A stretch of DNA of 9,709 nt from contig CAJKZK010000067.1 of the NCBI GenBank assembly GCA_905204225.1, positions 1 to 9,709 of the forward strand, given 5' to 3'. Origin of the DNA: an uncultured Bacillota bacterium (GTDB taxonomy: Bacteria > Bacillota_I > Bacilli_A > RFN20 > CAG-449). The position numbers and the translations under genes were made by a program. Below the pieces are notes generated by a model that was given only the letters and a program-made list of their open reading frames with translations, was not told the origin of the DNA and did not search any database. Shown piece after piece: positions 1-8,104 of the stretch (positions within the stretch are counted from its first letter, which is position 1; every line of letters starts with the position of its first letter).

Positions 1-95
1 ACATGAACATTAATTAATTTAATAAAATTTATTATTTAAAATATAGCAAAAAATTGATTATTAATTAACAAAGCATCCCACATATAAACTAGTAT

Positions 96-118
96 CGTTG
101 ATTTATTTTTTATCAACG
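96..118. promoter_or_regulatory. Operator-like dyad over the RiPP promoter
   Basis: The half-sites CGTTGAT (96-102) and ATCAACG (112-118) are perfect inverted complements separated by 9 nt of T-rich sequence. The left arm covers most of the -35 hexamer and the right arm ends just before the -10, so a dimeric regulator bound here would block or remodel polymerase. This placement is what suggests an operator. If transcription instead began further upstream, the same repeat could form an RNA hairpin in the 5' leader. No regulator gene lies in the window, so the cognate factor is unknown. Confidence 0.45.
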
Positions 119-126
119 TATATAAT
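98..126 (+). promoter_or_regulatory. Sigma-70/SigA-type promoter for the precursor operon
   Basis: A -35 element TTGATT (98-103) is followed after exactly 17 bp by a perfect -10 TATAAT (121-126). Transcription would start near 132-134, giving a very short leader that runs almost directly into the Shine-Dalgarno AAAGGGG at 135-141. Hexamer quality, spacing and the position ahead of a strong ribosome site all agree. It would drive the peptide gene and, by read-through of the hairpin at 266-293, the radical SAM and helicase genes. Confidence 0.65.
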
Positions 127-148
127 TATTTTTGAAAGGGGAAAATTG

Positions 149-256
149 ATGAAGAAAAAAATTATTAAGCCAAGTATTTTAGCTAATGGAAAGCTTGATA
201 TGGCAAAATGCCGTGGTACTCCTTGTGGAAGACCATGTAAGAAAGTTGCTGGTTAA
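149..256 (+). CDS. Cys-containing cationic RiPP precursor peptide (35 aa)
   Basis: This small gene encodes a 35-residue peptide. It starts at ATG 149 with Shine-Dalgarno AAAGGGG (135-141) 7 nt upstream and ends with TAA. The N-terminal half (MKKKIIKPSILANGKLDMA) is a plausible leader. The C-terminal half has three cysteines, C21, C26 and C30 (C-x4-C-x3-C), in a Gly/Pro/Arg setting (TPCGRPC), followed by KKVAG. Eight Lys and two Arg against one Asp make it strongly basic. It has no signal peptide or membrane segment. Position directly ahead of a radical SAM/SPASM enzyme with a recognition domain is the main reason to call it a precursor. The likely modification is Cys-based crosslinking of the sactipeptide or ranthipeptide kind, but neither the bond type nor the leader cut is visible. 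The MKKxIxKP start loosely recalls clostridial Cys-rich peptides matured by radical SAM enzymes; I could not verify a family. An unrelated small basic protein is the alternative. Confidence 0.8.
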   Translation: MKKKIIKPSILANGKLDMAKCRGTPCGRPCKKVAG

Positions 257-265
257 AAGCAAAAT

Positions 266-293
266 AGCGACCACGATTATGATGGTCGCTTTT
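266..293 (+). terminator. Hairpin with short T-tail between precursor and maturase (attenuator-like)
   Basis: AGCGACCA (266-273) and TGGTCGCT (283-290) form a perfect 8-bp stem with five G/C pairs and a 9-nt loop, followed by TTT and then C. It starts 9 nt after the peptide stop codon. In a region this AT-rich the stem stands out. The U-tract is short, so termination is probably partial, which would leave the peptide mRNA more abundant than the enzyme mRNA, as is common in RiPP operons. It could also simply protect the 3' end of the peptide message. Confidence 0.65.
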
Positions 294-307
294 CATCATA
301 AAAAAAT

Positions 308-1765
308 ATGTACGTTAAATTAAAATCAAATATTTTATATAGAAAATATCCAAATTTTGGATACCTTACAGATAATCGTTTTTACGAATATAAGTCACTA
401 AACAATCATAACGAAGATATTGGCGATATTATAGTATCTGAATCTGGATCAGATTTAATCTCTGTACTTTCACGCTCTCCAAAACCAATTGAAGCAATTG
501 TTGATGATTTAATGAAAATATACGATGGTTGCTCATTTAATGAGCTTAAAAAAATCGCAATAGAATTTTACCAAGATTTAGCCTTAAAAGGTTTTCTTAG
601 CATTGGAGAAAGTAAATCAGAATGTAATGATAGCAATCAAAAATTAGAAAATATAAAAAATCAAAATAGTAATCAAGAAGCAAATAATAAATCTGTGATT
701 GATTTTTTTAAAACATATCTTAATGGAAGAAACAAACTAAATAGTATTCATATTGAAATTTCAAGTAAATGCAATGAAAAATGTATCCATTGTTTTATAC
801 CAGAAGAATTTAAAACATCTATAATGAATTTAGAAATTTTCAATAAAATTCTTTTGCAAGCAAAAAAATTAAATGTTCTTCATATAACAATCAGTGGAGG
901 TGAGCCGATGACAAATATTAATTTCATTCAATATTTAAAAATGTGTAGAGAAATGGATTTTTCTGTCAGTGTATTATCAAATTTAAACCTATTATCAGAC
1001 GAAATGATAGATGAAATGAAGAAAAATCCACTTTTAGGAGTCCAAACATCACTATATTCTATTGATTCAAAAATTCATGATGCAATTACTAGACTACCTG
1101 GTAGTTGTAACAAAACCATGAAATCAATTGAAAAACTGTTAAATGCAAATATTCCTGTTCAAATTAGTTGTCCAATAATAAAGCAAAATAAAAATTGCTT
1201 TATAGATGTTGTAGCATGGGCAAATAAAAGAAATATTTCTGTTTTAAAAGAATACGCTATTATCGCAGAATATAATCATAATGTCGAAAATATTCAAAAC
1301 AGATTATCCATAGAAGAAATTTCACAAGTCTTTGACATTGAAAATTTGTATAACTCTAATTTCTATGATATTTTAAGACAAGAAGCAAATAAAAAGAAAA
1401 AATATCATTGCACTGACTCTGTTTGTTCGGTTTGCTATGATAGTATTGGCTTTTTGCCAAATGGCAATGCATTCCCTTGCCCAGGATGGGAAAATTATAT
1501 ATTAGGAAATATTCAAACAAATACTCTTGAAGAAATTTGGTATGATTTGCCAAAAATAAACGAATTACGTAATGTAAAAAGAAATAATTTAACTAAATGC
1601 TTAAAATGCCCAGATAAAAAATACTGTTCTCCCTGTTTATTAAGAAACGCAAACGAAAGCCAAAATGGAAACATGTTTGAAATTCAACCTTTTTTTTGCC
1701 AATATGCTAAATTGAAGCATAATAAAATTGAAGAATACGAAAATGACAAAGCAAGAATGGATTAA
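308..1765 (+). CDS. Radical SAM/SPASM peptide maturase with N-terminal RRE (PqqD-like) domain
   Basis: A 485-aa enzyme expected to bind the leader of the upstream peptide and use S-adenosylmethionine radical chemistry to install crosslinks in its core. Residues 1-100 resemble a PqqD-like RiPP recognition element. An Asn/Gln-rich linker follows (about 101-130). The radical SAM core carries the cluster-binding CxxxCxxC (C155, C159, C162) and the SAM-contacting GGEP (197-200). A C-terminal SPASM domain has C376, then GFLPNGNAFPC ending at C391, the C-x2-C-x5-C-x2-C block at C431, C434, C440 and C443, and C464, enough for two auxiliary clusters. ATG 308 is the only credible start: an in-frame TAA lies at 299-301. 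It has no Shine-Dalgarno, which together with the preceding hairpin predicts low expression. The end overlaps the helicase gene. The enzyme class is secure; its product is not. Viperin-type enzymes lack SPASM, so that alternative does not fit. Confidence 0.93.
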   Translation: MYVKLKSNILYRKYPNFGYLTDNRFYEYKSLNNHNEDIGDIIVSESGSDLISVLSRSPKPIEAIVDDLMKIYDGCSFNELKKIAIEFYQDLALKGFLSIGESKSECNDSNQKLENIKNQNSNQEANNKSVIDFFKTYLNGRNKLNSIHIEISSKCNEKCIHCFIPEEFKTSIMNLEIFNKILLQAKKLNVLHITISGGEPMTNINFIQYLKMCREMDFSVSVLSNLNLLSDEMIDEMKKNPLLGVQTSLYSIDSKIHDAITRLPGSCNKTMKSIEKLLNANIPVQISCPIIKQNKNCFIDVVAWANKRNISVLKEYAIIAEYNHNVENIQNRLSIEEISQVFDIENLYNSNFYDILRQEANKKKKYHCTDSVCSVCYDSIGFLPNGNAFPCPGWENYILGNIQTNTLEEIWYDLPKINELRNVKRNNLTKCLKCPDKKYCSPCLLRNANESQNGNMFEIQPFFCQYAKLKHNKIEEYENDKARMD

Positions 1766-4340
1766 TATTATTAATAAAAGACAAGATCATTATGTAGAGC
1801 AGCTTTCTACATTCATTTTATGTAATTCATTAAAAAAAGACATAGGTTTCAATTCACCAACAGGCACAGGAAAAACAATAATGGTTGCTAAACTAATGAA
1901 TAAATTTAATGAAAATGAATATTTTTTCTTGATTACAACTTTATCAAAAGGTGGCTTGAATAAGCAAGTTAATCATGTTTTAAATTCTTTGTACAATAGA
2001 ACTAATTTTATTGTATATGGGGCTAATGAATTTACTAAAGTAACTAAACTTCAATCACAAGAAATTCTAAAAAAAATTCCTGACAATAAAAAACTAATTT
2101 GGATTCGAGATGAAGCTCACATCAAAACAAATAGATGGTCATGTATTTTAGAAGAAAAAGCTTACAAAATAGTCAATATTTCTGCAACAAACAAGCAAGT
2201 CGATATTCAATGTAATTTTACAGACACTCCATTGTTAAGAACGCCTTATCAAATGTATGGTTCTCCAGAGGATGCAATAAATAAATTAATTCAAATAAAA
2301 AAAATACACTCCATTGTACCAAACTACAACCCTTGCTTGCTTGTTAGAGATGTAAATGGAACACTTTGTAATGAATTTGAAAAGCTTGCTAAAATAAATA
2401 ATCTTGAATGCATAAACATAACTAATAAAAATGTAGATATTCAAGAGCTCTGTAAAAATGATAATAAATTTGACGTTATTATAAATAAGTTAAAAATTAC
2501 CGAAGGTATAGACATACCCAGAGCAAGCGTAATATTCATTGGTAATCAACCATCAAATGATGCAACAACAATCCAGCTAATTGGAAGAGTCCGACGCAAT
2601 GCTTTGTTGTGGAATCAAAATATCGATATTTTTTTACCAAAAAATAATTCACTACTGACTGAAACAACAAAAACATACGTGTATTATAATGAAAAAAATT
2701 ATTCAATTGAAACACAGAACAATGAATTAATAATGGAATTATCCAATTATATTTCAATTCAACAACTTTTAATAAAAAAGATAATAGTTTCTAATAATAC
2801 TTTAGAAAATGGTTATAAAATTTCCGAATTATCTTTGCTTTCATCTCCTTATACCGGTGAAATAAATATTACTCAACAAGGTCTATTTAATGTTATAGAG
2901 AATCTTCCTGAAATCTATAAAAAAATAACCAAAACTATTCATTCATTTGGTTTTTGTTATTCAGAAATCATTAAAGACAGAGAACTTGTAGAAATTGGTT
3001 TAGATAAATTTAAATATTTCCGTATAAATAATCATTTCGACTGGAAAATTGATACGTCTATTTCTTCTAATGTTAAATTTGGTAAGCTGTTCACTTTTAT
3101 AAATCAAAAATATTCAGAAGAAATTATTAAATTTCAAAAAGAAACAATCGAAAATCAATTATTTTTAAATAACAATTTTGAATATAATGGAAACTATACA
3201 GGGAGACAAAAAAATTGTTTGTCAATAATAAGAAAATATTTAGTTAAAATAAAATTTTTACCTTTAAACTTTCGAGACTTTTTAGAAAATTCAAAAAAAA
3301 ATTGTCATGATTCAGGTTTTGTATTTACAAAAGAAAAAATTCTTTTTGCTGCAATTACTGATTTTTACTTTGCTGAATACATGTATTTTTACGGTGCTTT
3401 TGCAAATTTTTTCACACCAAAATTAACATTAAATGAAATTAATTCATTAGATGAAAATGACATCTTAATGATTATTTCACAAGCAAATATAGCATACAAA
3501 AAATTAACACCTATATTAAATAGTTCCAATTCAAGTTTTAGATGTCCACATTTTGGTAGTAACCTAATTTTAAATGGTATGGCAGATTTGGTGACAGAAA
3601 ATTTTATTTTTCTTTTTTGCAATTCAAAGCAAAATATTCAAGATTCTTTTTATAAAAGTCTAGCCCTTCACTATTTAAGTACTAAAAGAAATGATTTGAA
3701 TATTTCTAACATTTTTATTTATTCTTTTTCATTATCTACTATCATAAAAATTGATATAAAAAATACAAATCTCACACATATTAAATATATTACTCCTAAA
3801 AACGAAGGCTCTTTTTCTTTTTTAGTTCCTAAAGCAATTAATTTACAAATTAACAATATAGTCGCTTTTTACAAAAAATATGGTAAAGGTTCTCTCCTTA
3901 CAAATATTCAAAAGCAACAAATCGACTTTAGCAAATTAAACAAAAAAGACATAAAAACCATTTTTAAAAGTATTTCAATTATTGGAGACAAAGAAATTCA
4001 ACATGAAATTTTAGTTAGATTAAAGCCTAATCGTGATGTTTTTAATTATGCATTAAAAATTAAAGACATTAACATTGCAAAAAAATGTATGGATAACATT
4101 ATTCTGTCTTCTATTGAAATAGATAAATTAATAAAAACTAAAAATGAGGAAATAATTCTATATGCAATTGATCTATATGAAATGAAAGTAGGAAACCTAT
4201 TAACTGCACTAGAAATTAATAATTGGAATATCATTAAAAAAATACTTTTAAAACTAAAAAATACCGATTTTAATAGACGAATAATTTATAATACAAATAA
4301 TAAAAAGCTTATTGATTGCTATAAAAAAATGATACACTAA
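1743..4340 (+). CDS. SF2 DEAH-box helicase-like protein with degenerate nuclease-like domain
   Basis: A protein of 865 aa counted from ATG 1743, which overlaps the maturase gene by 23 nt. A TTG at 1728 would add five residues; neither start has a good ribosome site, so translation is probably coupled to the gene before it. The first 330 residues form a superfamily 2 helicase/translocase core: Walker A SPTGTGKT (38-45), DEAH (123-126), SAT (147-149), motif V around TEGIDIP (253-259) and motif VI QLIGRVRR (278-285), similar to type III restriction Res and related ATPases. Around 612-680, GMADLV followed by FIFLFCNSK and a long helix has the shape of a PD-(D/E)XK fold, but the expected D/E-x-K reads L-F-C, so it is probably catalytically dead. 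The last 130 residues are short repeated helices. It has no signal or membrane segments and is likely cytosolic, acting on nucleic acid. Its role beside a RiPP maturase is unknown. Confidence 0.85.
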   Translation: MTKQEWINIINKRQDHYVEQLSTFILCNSLKKDIGFNSPTGTGKTIMVAKLMNKFNENEYFFLITTLSKGGLNKQVNHVLNSLYNRTNFIVYGANEFTKVTKLQSQEILKKIPDNKKLIWIRDEAHIKTNRWSCILEEKAYKIVNISATNKQVDIQCNFTDTPLLRTPYQMYGSPEDAINKLIQIKKIHSIVPNYNPCLLVRDVNGTLCNEFEKLAKINNLECINITNKNVDIQELCKNDNKFDVIINKLKITEGIDIPRASVIFIGNQPSNDATTIQLIGRVRRNALLWNQNIDIFLPKNNSLLTETTKTYVYYNEKNYSIETQNNELIMELSNYISIQQLLIKKIIVSNNTLENGYKISELSLLSSPYTGEINITQQGLFNVIENLPEIYKKITKTIHSFGFCYSEIIKDRELVEIGLDKFKYFRINNHFDWKIDTSISSNVKFGKLFTFINQKYSEEIIKFQKETIENQLFLNNNFEYNGNYTGRQKNCLSIIRKYLVKIKFLPLNFRDFLENSKKNCHDSGFVFTKEKILFAAITDFYFAEYMYFYGAFANFFTPKLTLNEINSLDENDILMIISQANIAYKKLTPILNSSNSSFRCPHFGSNLILNGMADLVTENFIFLFCNSKQNIQDSFYKSLALHYLSTKRNDLNISNIFIYSFSLSTIIKIDIKNTNLTHIKYITPKNEGSFSFLVPKAINLQINNIVAFYKKYGKGSLLTNIQKQQIDFSKLNKKDIKTIFKSISIIGDKEIQHEILVRLKPNRDVFNYALKIKDINIAKKCMDNIILSSIEIDKLIKTKNEEIILYAIDLYEMKVGNLLTALEINNWNIIKKILLKLKNTDFNRRIIYNTNNKKLIDCYKKMIH

Positions 4341-4474
4341 CATATTTCATTAAAGTATAATTATCTAAAGATAAAATAAATCAAATAATAATAAAATAAT
4401 AACTACATTTATATATAATGATTAAAATTAAGATTTATTTAAAACTCTAAAATTTTATTAGTTAGTAATATTAT
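4341..4474. other. Convergent AT-rich spacer between the two gene blocks
   Basis: This spacer separates the stop codons of the + strand helicase gene and the - strand mcrC gene. It is almost entirely A and T and holds no ORF with a ribosome site. The only perfect stem is 5 bp with a TAAA loop (4361-4374), without a T-tract, so I see no convincing terminator for either block. Transcripts may therefore overlap, or termination may rely on Rho or on weak AT-rich structures. No repeat or attachment-like sequence is evident. Confidence 0.5.
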
Positions 4475-5557
4475 TTAAACAACCTTATGAATAAATACTA
4501 AAAGATCATTCTTTAAATCTTGCCAATTATTATTTAAATTAATTGTTTTAATAATAATAGGCGAGTTTATAATTCTAATAATTTTTCCTTTATTTAAATC
4601 TGTATTTAATGTTGGATATAATAACGCTCCTATTTTTTCTCCTGAATAATCACTATCAAGTAAATATCCTCTTATTTGATTTAAATGAGCTGTTCTATAT
4701 GTTAATTCATCTTCAGAATAATATTTATTTACTAAAGTTTCTTTATAATATTTAGCGTCTATAATAAATTGAATGTTTTTTTGCTTATTTTCCACAGCAA
4801 TATCAGTTCTTCTGTTTCCAGGATCATATTCTTCATCAAATAATCCATCCCATTTATTATCATCTTTATCAAGTTTCCATTGAATATTTGGAGTATGTAT
4901 TTTATATATTGATTTGTCTAAATGTGTTTTATAAAAATTTAACAAAAATCTTTCATATATTCTTTGCATTTGTTCTTCTTTTATGAAATTAGCAAAATGT
5001 TTTTCTCCATTATTCATATCAGCAATTAAACCATATTTAAAAAGTTTACAAACATTAATAATAATTAAATAATTAAGATTATTTCTATGAAATGTTAGCA
5101 TATCAAAATGTTTCTTTTGAGCATCAATTAAATCAATATTATTAAAACTTAATAATATATTTCTAATTTTCTTCTGTAAGTCTTTATCTAAATATGGATA
5201 TTTTAAGAAATCAATAAGAGTAGCTTTTATAATTTGATTAAACAAAACATTATCTGAATATTCATCGTAAGTACAAACCATTTTCATGGATTTAATTGTT
5301 CTTTGTTGAATAGAATCATTAATATTAATTTGACCTTTTAAATGAGATGTTATTTCTGTTTTTTGAATATATTCTTTATAGAATCCTCTTTTAAGTAATA
5401 ATCCAACTTCTTTAACTAAAATAGTCGCTAATAAGTTATAGATGTTATCAAATTCTTCAATACCACATACAGTTTCATCAGCATAATCTACTATATTCCA
5501 TGCATAGCAAAGCATATAATAAATATTTTTAATTGGCACTTTAAATTCTATAGCCAT
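4475..5557 (-). CDS. mcrC: McrC-family nuclease subunit of a type IV restriction system
   Basis: A 360-aa McrC-family protein, the partner of McrB. In this family McrC binds the McrB ring, stimulates its nucleotide hydrolysis and cuts DNA. The N-terminal segment VPIKNIYYMLCYAWN (7-21) is a recognisable family signature (the McrC/LlaJI-type start). The C-terminal PD-(D/E)XK nuclease is intact: a helix Glu near E202, D252 in RRTDIAV, and the IIDAKYY strand giving D267 and K269, followed by Q294 in HLNQIRGY. It starts 9 nt after the mcrB stop, and the stop TAG contributes to a weak ribosome site (TAGGTT), so the two genes are co-transcribed and probably translationally coupled. No methyltransferase is nearby, which favours a modification-dependent system over a LlaJI-like restriction-modification pair. 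The gene looks complete. Confidence 0.93.
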   Translation of the reverse strand: MAIEFKVPIKNIYYMLCYAWNIVDYADETVCGIEEFDNIYNLLATILVKEVGLLLKRGFYKEYIQKTEITSHLKGQININDSIQQRTIKSMKMVCTYDEYSDNVLFNQIIKATLIDFLKYPYLDKDLQKKIRNILLSFNNIDLIDAQKKHFDMLTFHRNNLNYLIIINVCKLFKYGLIADMNNGEKHFANFIKEEQMQRIYERFLLNFYKTHLDKSIYKIHTPNIQWKLDKDDNKWDGLFDEEYDPGNRRTDIAVENKQKNIQFIIDAKYYKETLVNKYYSEDELTYRTAHLNQIRGYLLDSDYSGEKIGALLYPTLNTDLNKGKIIRIINSPIIIKTINLNNNWQDLKNDLLVFIHKVV

Positions 5558-5566
5558 AAAACTAAC

Positions 5567-8038
5567 CTACTTTAAAAGATCATCAACTTTTTGTTGGGCT
5601 TCATTTTTATTATCAAACCAATATTCATATAAAATTGGTTTGATATCATAATTAATAATTGATTTATAAATATCTTCTGTTATTGGTTGATCAGTATCAC
5701 AAAAATAACTATGTCCAATTGCAAAATCTTCTCCTAATGAAGATTTTATTATTGTTTCATTTAATTTTGTAAATCTATCTACAATCTTATTAATCATCTC
5801 ATCAGAAGTTCCATTTTCTTTTAAATGATTTTTAAATTGCTGAGTTGCAAATGCTGGTTCAACTTTTACAAAACTAAATCTACGTCTTAAAGCATAATCA
5901 ACAATAGCTAAACTCCTATCTGCAGTATTCATCATACCAATAATATATAAATTTTTCGGTACTGAGAAAGGTTCTTTTGTATGAGATAAAGTCAAATAAG
6001 TATCACCACGTTTATTATTTTCAATTAACATGAGTAATTCACCAAATATCTTACTCAAATTACCTCTATTGATTTCATCAATGATAAAAAAATAAGGTTT
6101 ATCTAAATTTTGTTTTGCTTTTTCACAAAAAGAATAAAAAATACCAGGAACAAGTTTAAATTCATTGCCTTCAGGTTGATATCCAAAAATAAAATCTTCA
6201 TATGAATAGCTTTGATGAAATTGAATCATTTCTATATTATTTTTATTTTCTTCACCCATAAAAGCGTAAGCAATCTTCTTTGCCATAAATGATTTTCCAA
6301 CACCAGGTGAACCTTGTAAAATAATATTTTTCTTTCTTAAAAGTAATTCATGAATTTCTTCATATTTTTCTTTAGAAATAAATACTTCTTTTAAAAAATC
6401 ATCAACTGAATATGGTTTATATTTTGCTTCTTCTATCTTTTGATTATTGACAAGACCTAATGATTCCAAAGCTTTACATACTTCATCTTTTAAAATCCAA
6501 TTATATACTTTAGAACCATTATAAATACTCATATGTCCATTCATTAAAATTGGAAAATATCTATTTTCTCCATCATCATCAACCACAAAATTATAATAAT
6601 TACATATAGATTTACAATAATTCATAATAAGAGCATTATATTTAGAAAATTTACCACCATTCGAATCCGCTATTTCTTTACAACTTGATTCATGATTTTT
6701 TGAAATATACCATGTAATTAATAATTTTTTAATTTCATCAGATGTTAATGATTCATTATTTAAAATCTTTTCCCATTCTTGAGATGATAAATTAGTATTG
6801 CAAGTATAAATTCCTGCATCATCTTTAAATGATTCAAGTCTTTTTACCTCAATCATAGAATAAGATTCCAAATCAAAAACACGATAATTTTTAAATGCAA
6901 AATGTTTATCTCTAAATTCTTGAATACGAATTATATTATCTGCATAAGATGTTATTTCATTAGGATTTTCAATTAAGATGCCTAATTTTTCAAATAATCT
7001 TGATTTAAATGTAGCGTTATTAAAAATTGGAAATATTTTTGGTTGAAGGCAATGTAATATTGTAGATATAACTCCTGTTTTTGCCCCTTTTATTTCACCC
7101 TTAATTGATTGTCTTAATAAATTAATACATTGTTGAGCATCATTCATATTATAAATTTCAATAAATAATTTAATTAAAATCTTTACATTATCTATGTTTA
7201 CATTTAAGCTTCCCATTCCAGTGCCAAACATGCCCATTACATTTTTATCATTTTCTTTATGTTTATAAAAACCAGAATTTGTCTTTTTTTCTAAATAATC
7301 AATTAAAGTAATTAATTCTTCCTTTTTATCATTTGGTAAATGAGAATTATTAATTCTTTCTTTTTTATTTGCAAATGATGATTTCCAAGTACCAATAGTA
7401 GCAAAATAAATTAAATCTAAATCTTTCACATCTAATAATTTCTCGTCAACATTCTTATATGATTCAATTATTTTGCGTACTAAAGAATATGAGCCATCAT
7501 ATTCCAATGGATTAATATCACTTGTAGATTTTAAATTTTCATAAAAACTTAATTCTTCTAAATATGAATCATCTAATACATTTTGTACAACATTATAATG
7601 TTTTGTTAATGAAAAATAAGACATTGCTGAGCCTAAAGAATTAAGAAATTCTTGTGGAAAAATATCTATAGAAACATGTTTTAACCATTTTACTTTTCTA
7701 GAATGTTTATAATCTTGGTTATCTCCTAAATCTTCTTTATTCCAAAAATAATCTGAAATAACTTTACCAATATGAATTCCATTATCTTTTCTAAAAACAA
7801 TTAAATCGCCTATTTTAGTTTCATTTACAAATCGATTTATTTGGCCAACATTAATAGCCTTATTTTTCTTTTTTGCTTCAGGCCATGTAACATCATATAA
7901 ATCCTCTATTTCTTCAATTGTTTTTACGTTTGATAAATCACCCATTTTTGACCAGCCAATACAAATATGAGGATTATTTTCATTTAAACATGTATTTCGA
8001 TTTATCACATGTAATCCATATACTTCAATATTATCCAT
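5567..8038 (-). CDS. mcrB: McrB-family AAA+ GTPase with N-terminal DNA-reader modules
   Basis: The 823-aa motor and specificity subunit of a McrBC-type restriction system. It is expected to recognise modified DNA, form a hexamer, and translocate DNA with McrC. The AAA+ module lies at about 560-810: Walker A GSPGVGKS (576-583), Walker B FFIIDEINRGN (650-660), the McrB signature MNTADRS (703-709) linked to GTP use, and Arg-rich LRRRF (717-721). Residues 1-115 look like a PUA/EVE-type fold (CIGWSKMGDL and KIGDLIVF...GIHIGKVI), a class that reads modified cytosine. Residues 200-400 are helical, with GAKTGVISTILHCLQPKIFPIF, reminiscent of helix-hairpin-helix glycosylase-type modules. Residues 415-530 resemble the domain often found ahead of McrB motors (HESSCKEIADSNGG, then ILMNGH and WILKDEVCKALESLG). 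ATG 8038 has a perfect AGGAGGT 9 nt upstream (8048-8054). The AAA+ call is secure; the N-terminal domain calls are by eye. Confidence 0.93.
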   Translation of the reverse strand: MDNIEVYGLHVINRNTCLNENNPHICIGWSKMGDLSNVKTIEEIEDLYDVTWPEAKKKNKAINVGQINRFVNETKIGDLIVFRKDNGIHIGKVISDYFWNKEDLGDNQDYKHSRKVKWLKHVSIDIFPQEFLNSLGSAMSYFSLTKHYNVVQNVLDDSYLEELSFYENLKSTSDINPLEYDGSYSLVRKIIESYKNVDEKLLDVKDLDLIYFATIGTWKSSFANKKERINNSHLPNDKKEELITLIDYLEKKTNSGFYKHKENDKNVMGMFGTGMGSLNVNIDNVKILIKLFIEIYNMNDAQQCINLLRQSIKGEIKGAKTGVISTILHCLQPKIFPIFNNATFKSRLFEKLGILIENPNEITSYADNIIRIQEFRDKHFAFKNYRVFDLESYSMIEVKRLESFKDDAGIYTCNTNLSSQEWEKILNNESLTSDEIKKLLITWYISKNHESSCKEIADSNGGKFSKYNALIMNYCKSICNYYNFVVDDDGENRYFPILMNGHMSIYNGSKVYNWILKDEVCKALESLGLVNNQKIEEAKYKPYSVDDFLKEVFISKEKYEEIHELLLRKKNIILQGSPGVGKSFMAKKIAYAFMGEENKNNIEMIQFHQSYSYEDFIFGYQPEGNEFKLVPGIFYSFCEKAKQNLDKPYFFIIDEINRGNLSKIFGELLMLIENNKRGDTYLTLSHTKEPFSVPKNLYIIGMMNTADRSLAIVDYALRRRFSFVKVEPAFATQQFKNHLKENGTSDEMINKIVDRFTKLNETIIKSSLGEDFAIGHSYFCDTDQPITEDIYKSIINYDIKPILYEYWFDNKNEAQQKVDDLLK

Positions 8039-8104
8039 TTATTATTTACCTCCTGTTTTTCATATAACTTTTCTTTATTAATTTATTTATTCATAAAGAT
8101 TTAT

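Noticed and set aside
83..88. TATAAA as an alternative -10 for the peptide gene
   Set aside because: The nearest -35-like TTGATT (54-59) is 23 bp away, too far; the 98-126 pair has correct spacing and a perfect -10.
308..1765. Viperin-like antiviral nucleotide enzyme
   Set aside because: The protein has an N-terminal recognition domain and a seven-Cys SPASM domain and sits behind a Cys-containing peptide gene, which fits a peptide maturase rather than viperin.
1356..4234. Antisense open frames of 62-77 codons on the - strand inside the maturase and helicase genes (1356-1553, 2536-2757, 3389-3622, 4046-4234)
   Set aside because: They lie wholly inside well-supported + strand genes and show no recognisable domain; they are shadows of AT-rich coding sequence.
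4361..4374. TTATC-TAAA-GATAA hairpin in the convergent spacer as a bidirectional terminator
   Set aside because: The stem is only 5 bp with one G/C pair and there is no T-tract on either strand.
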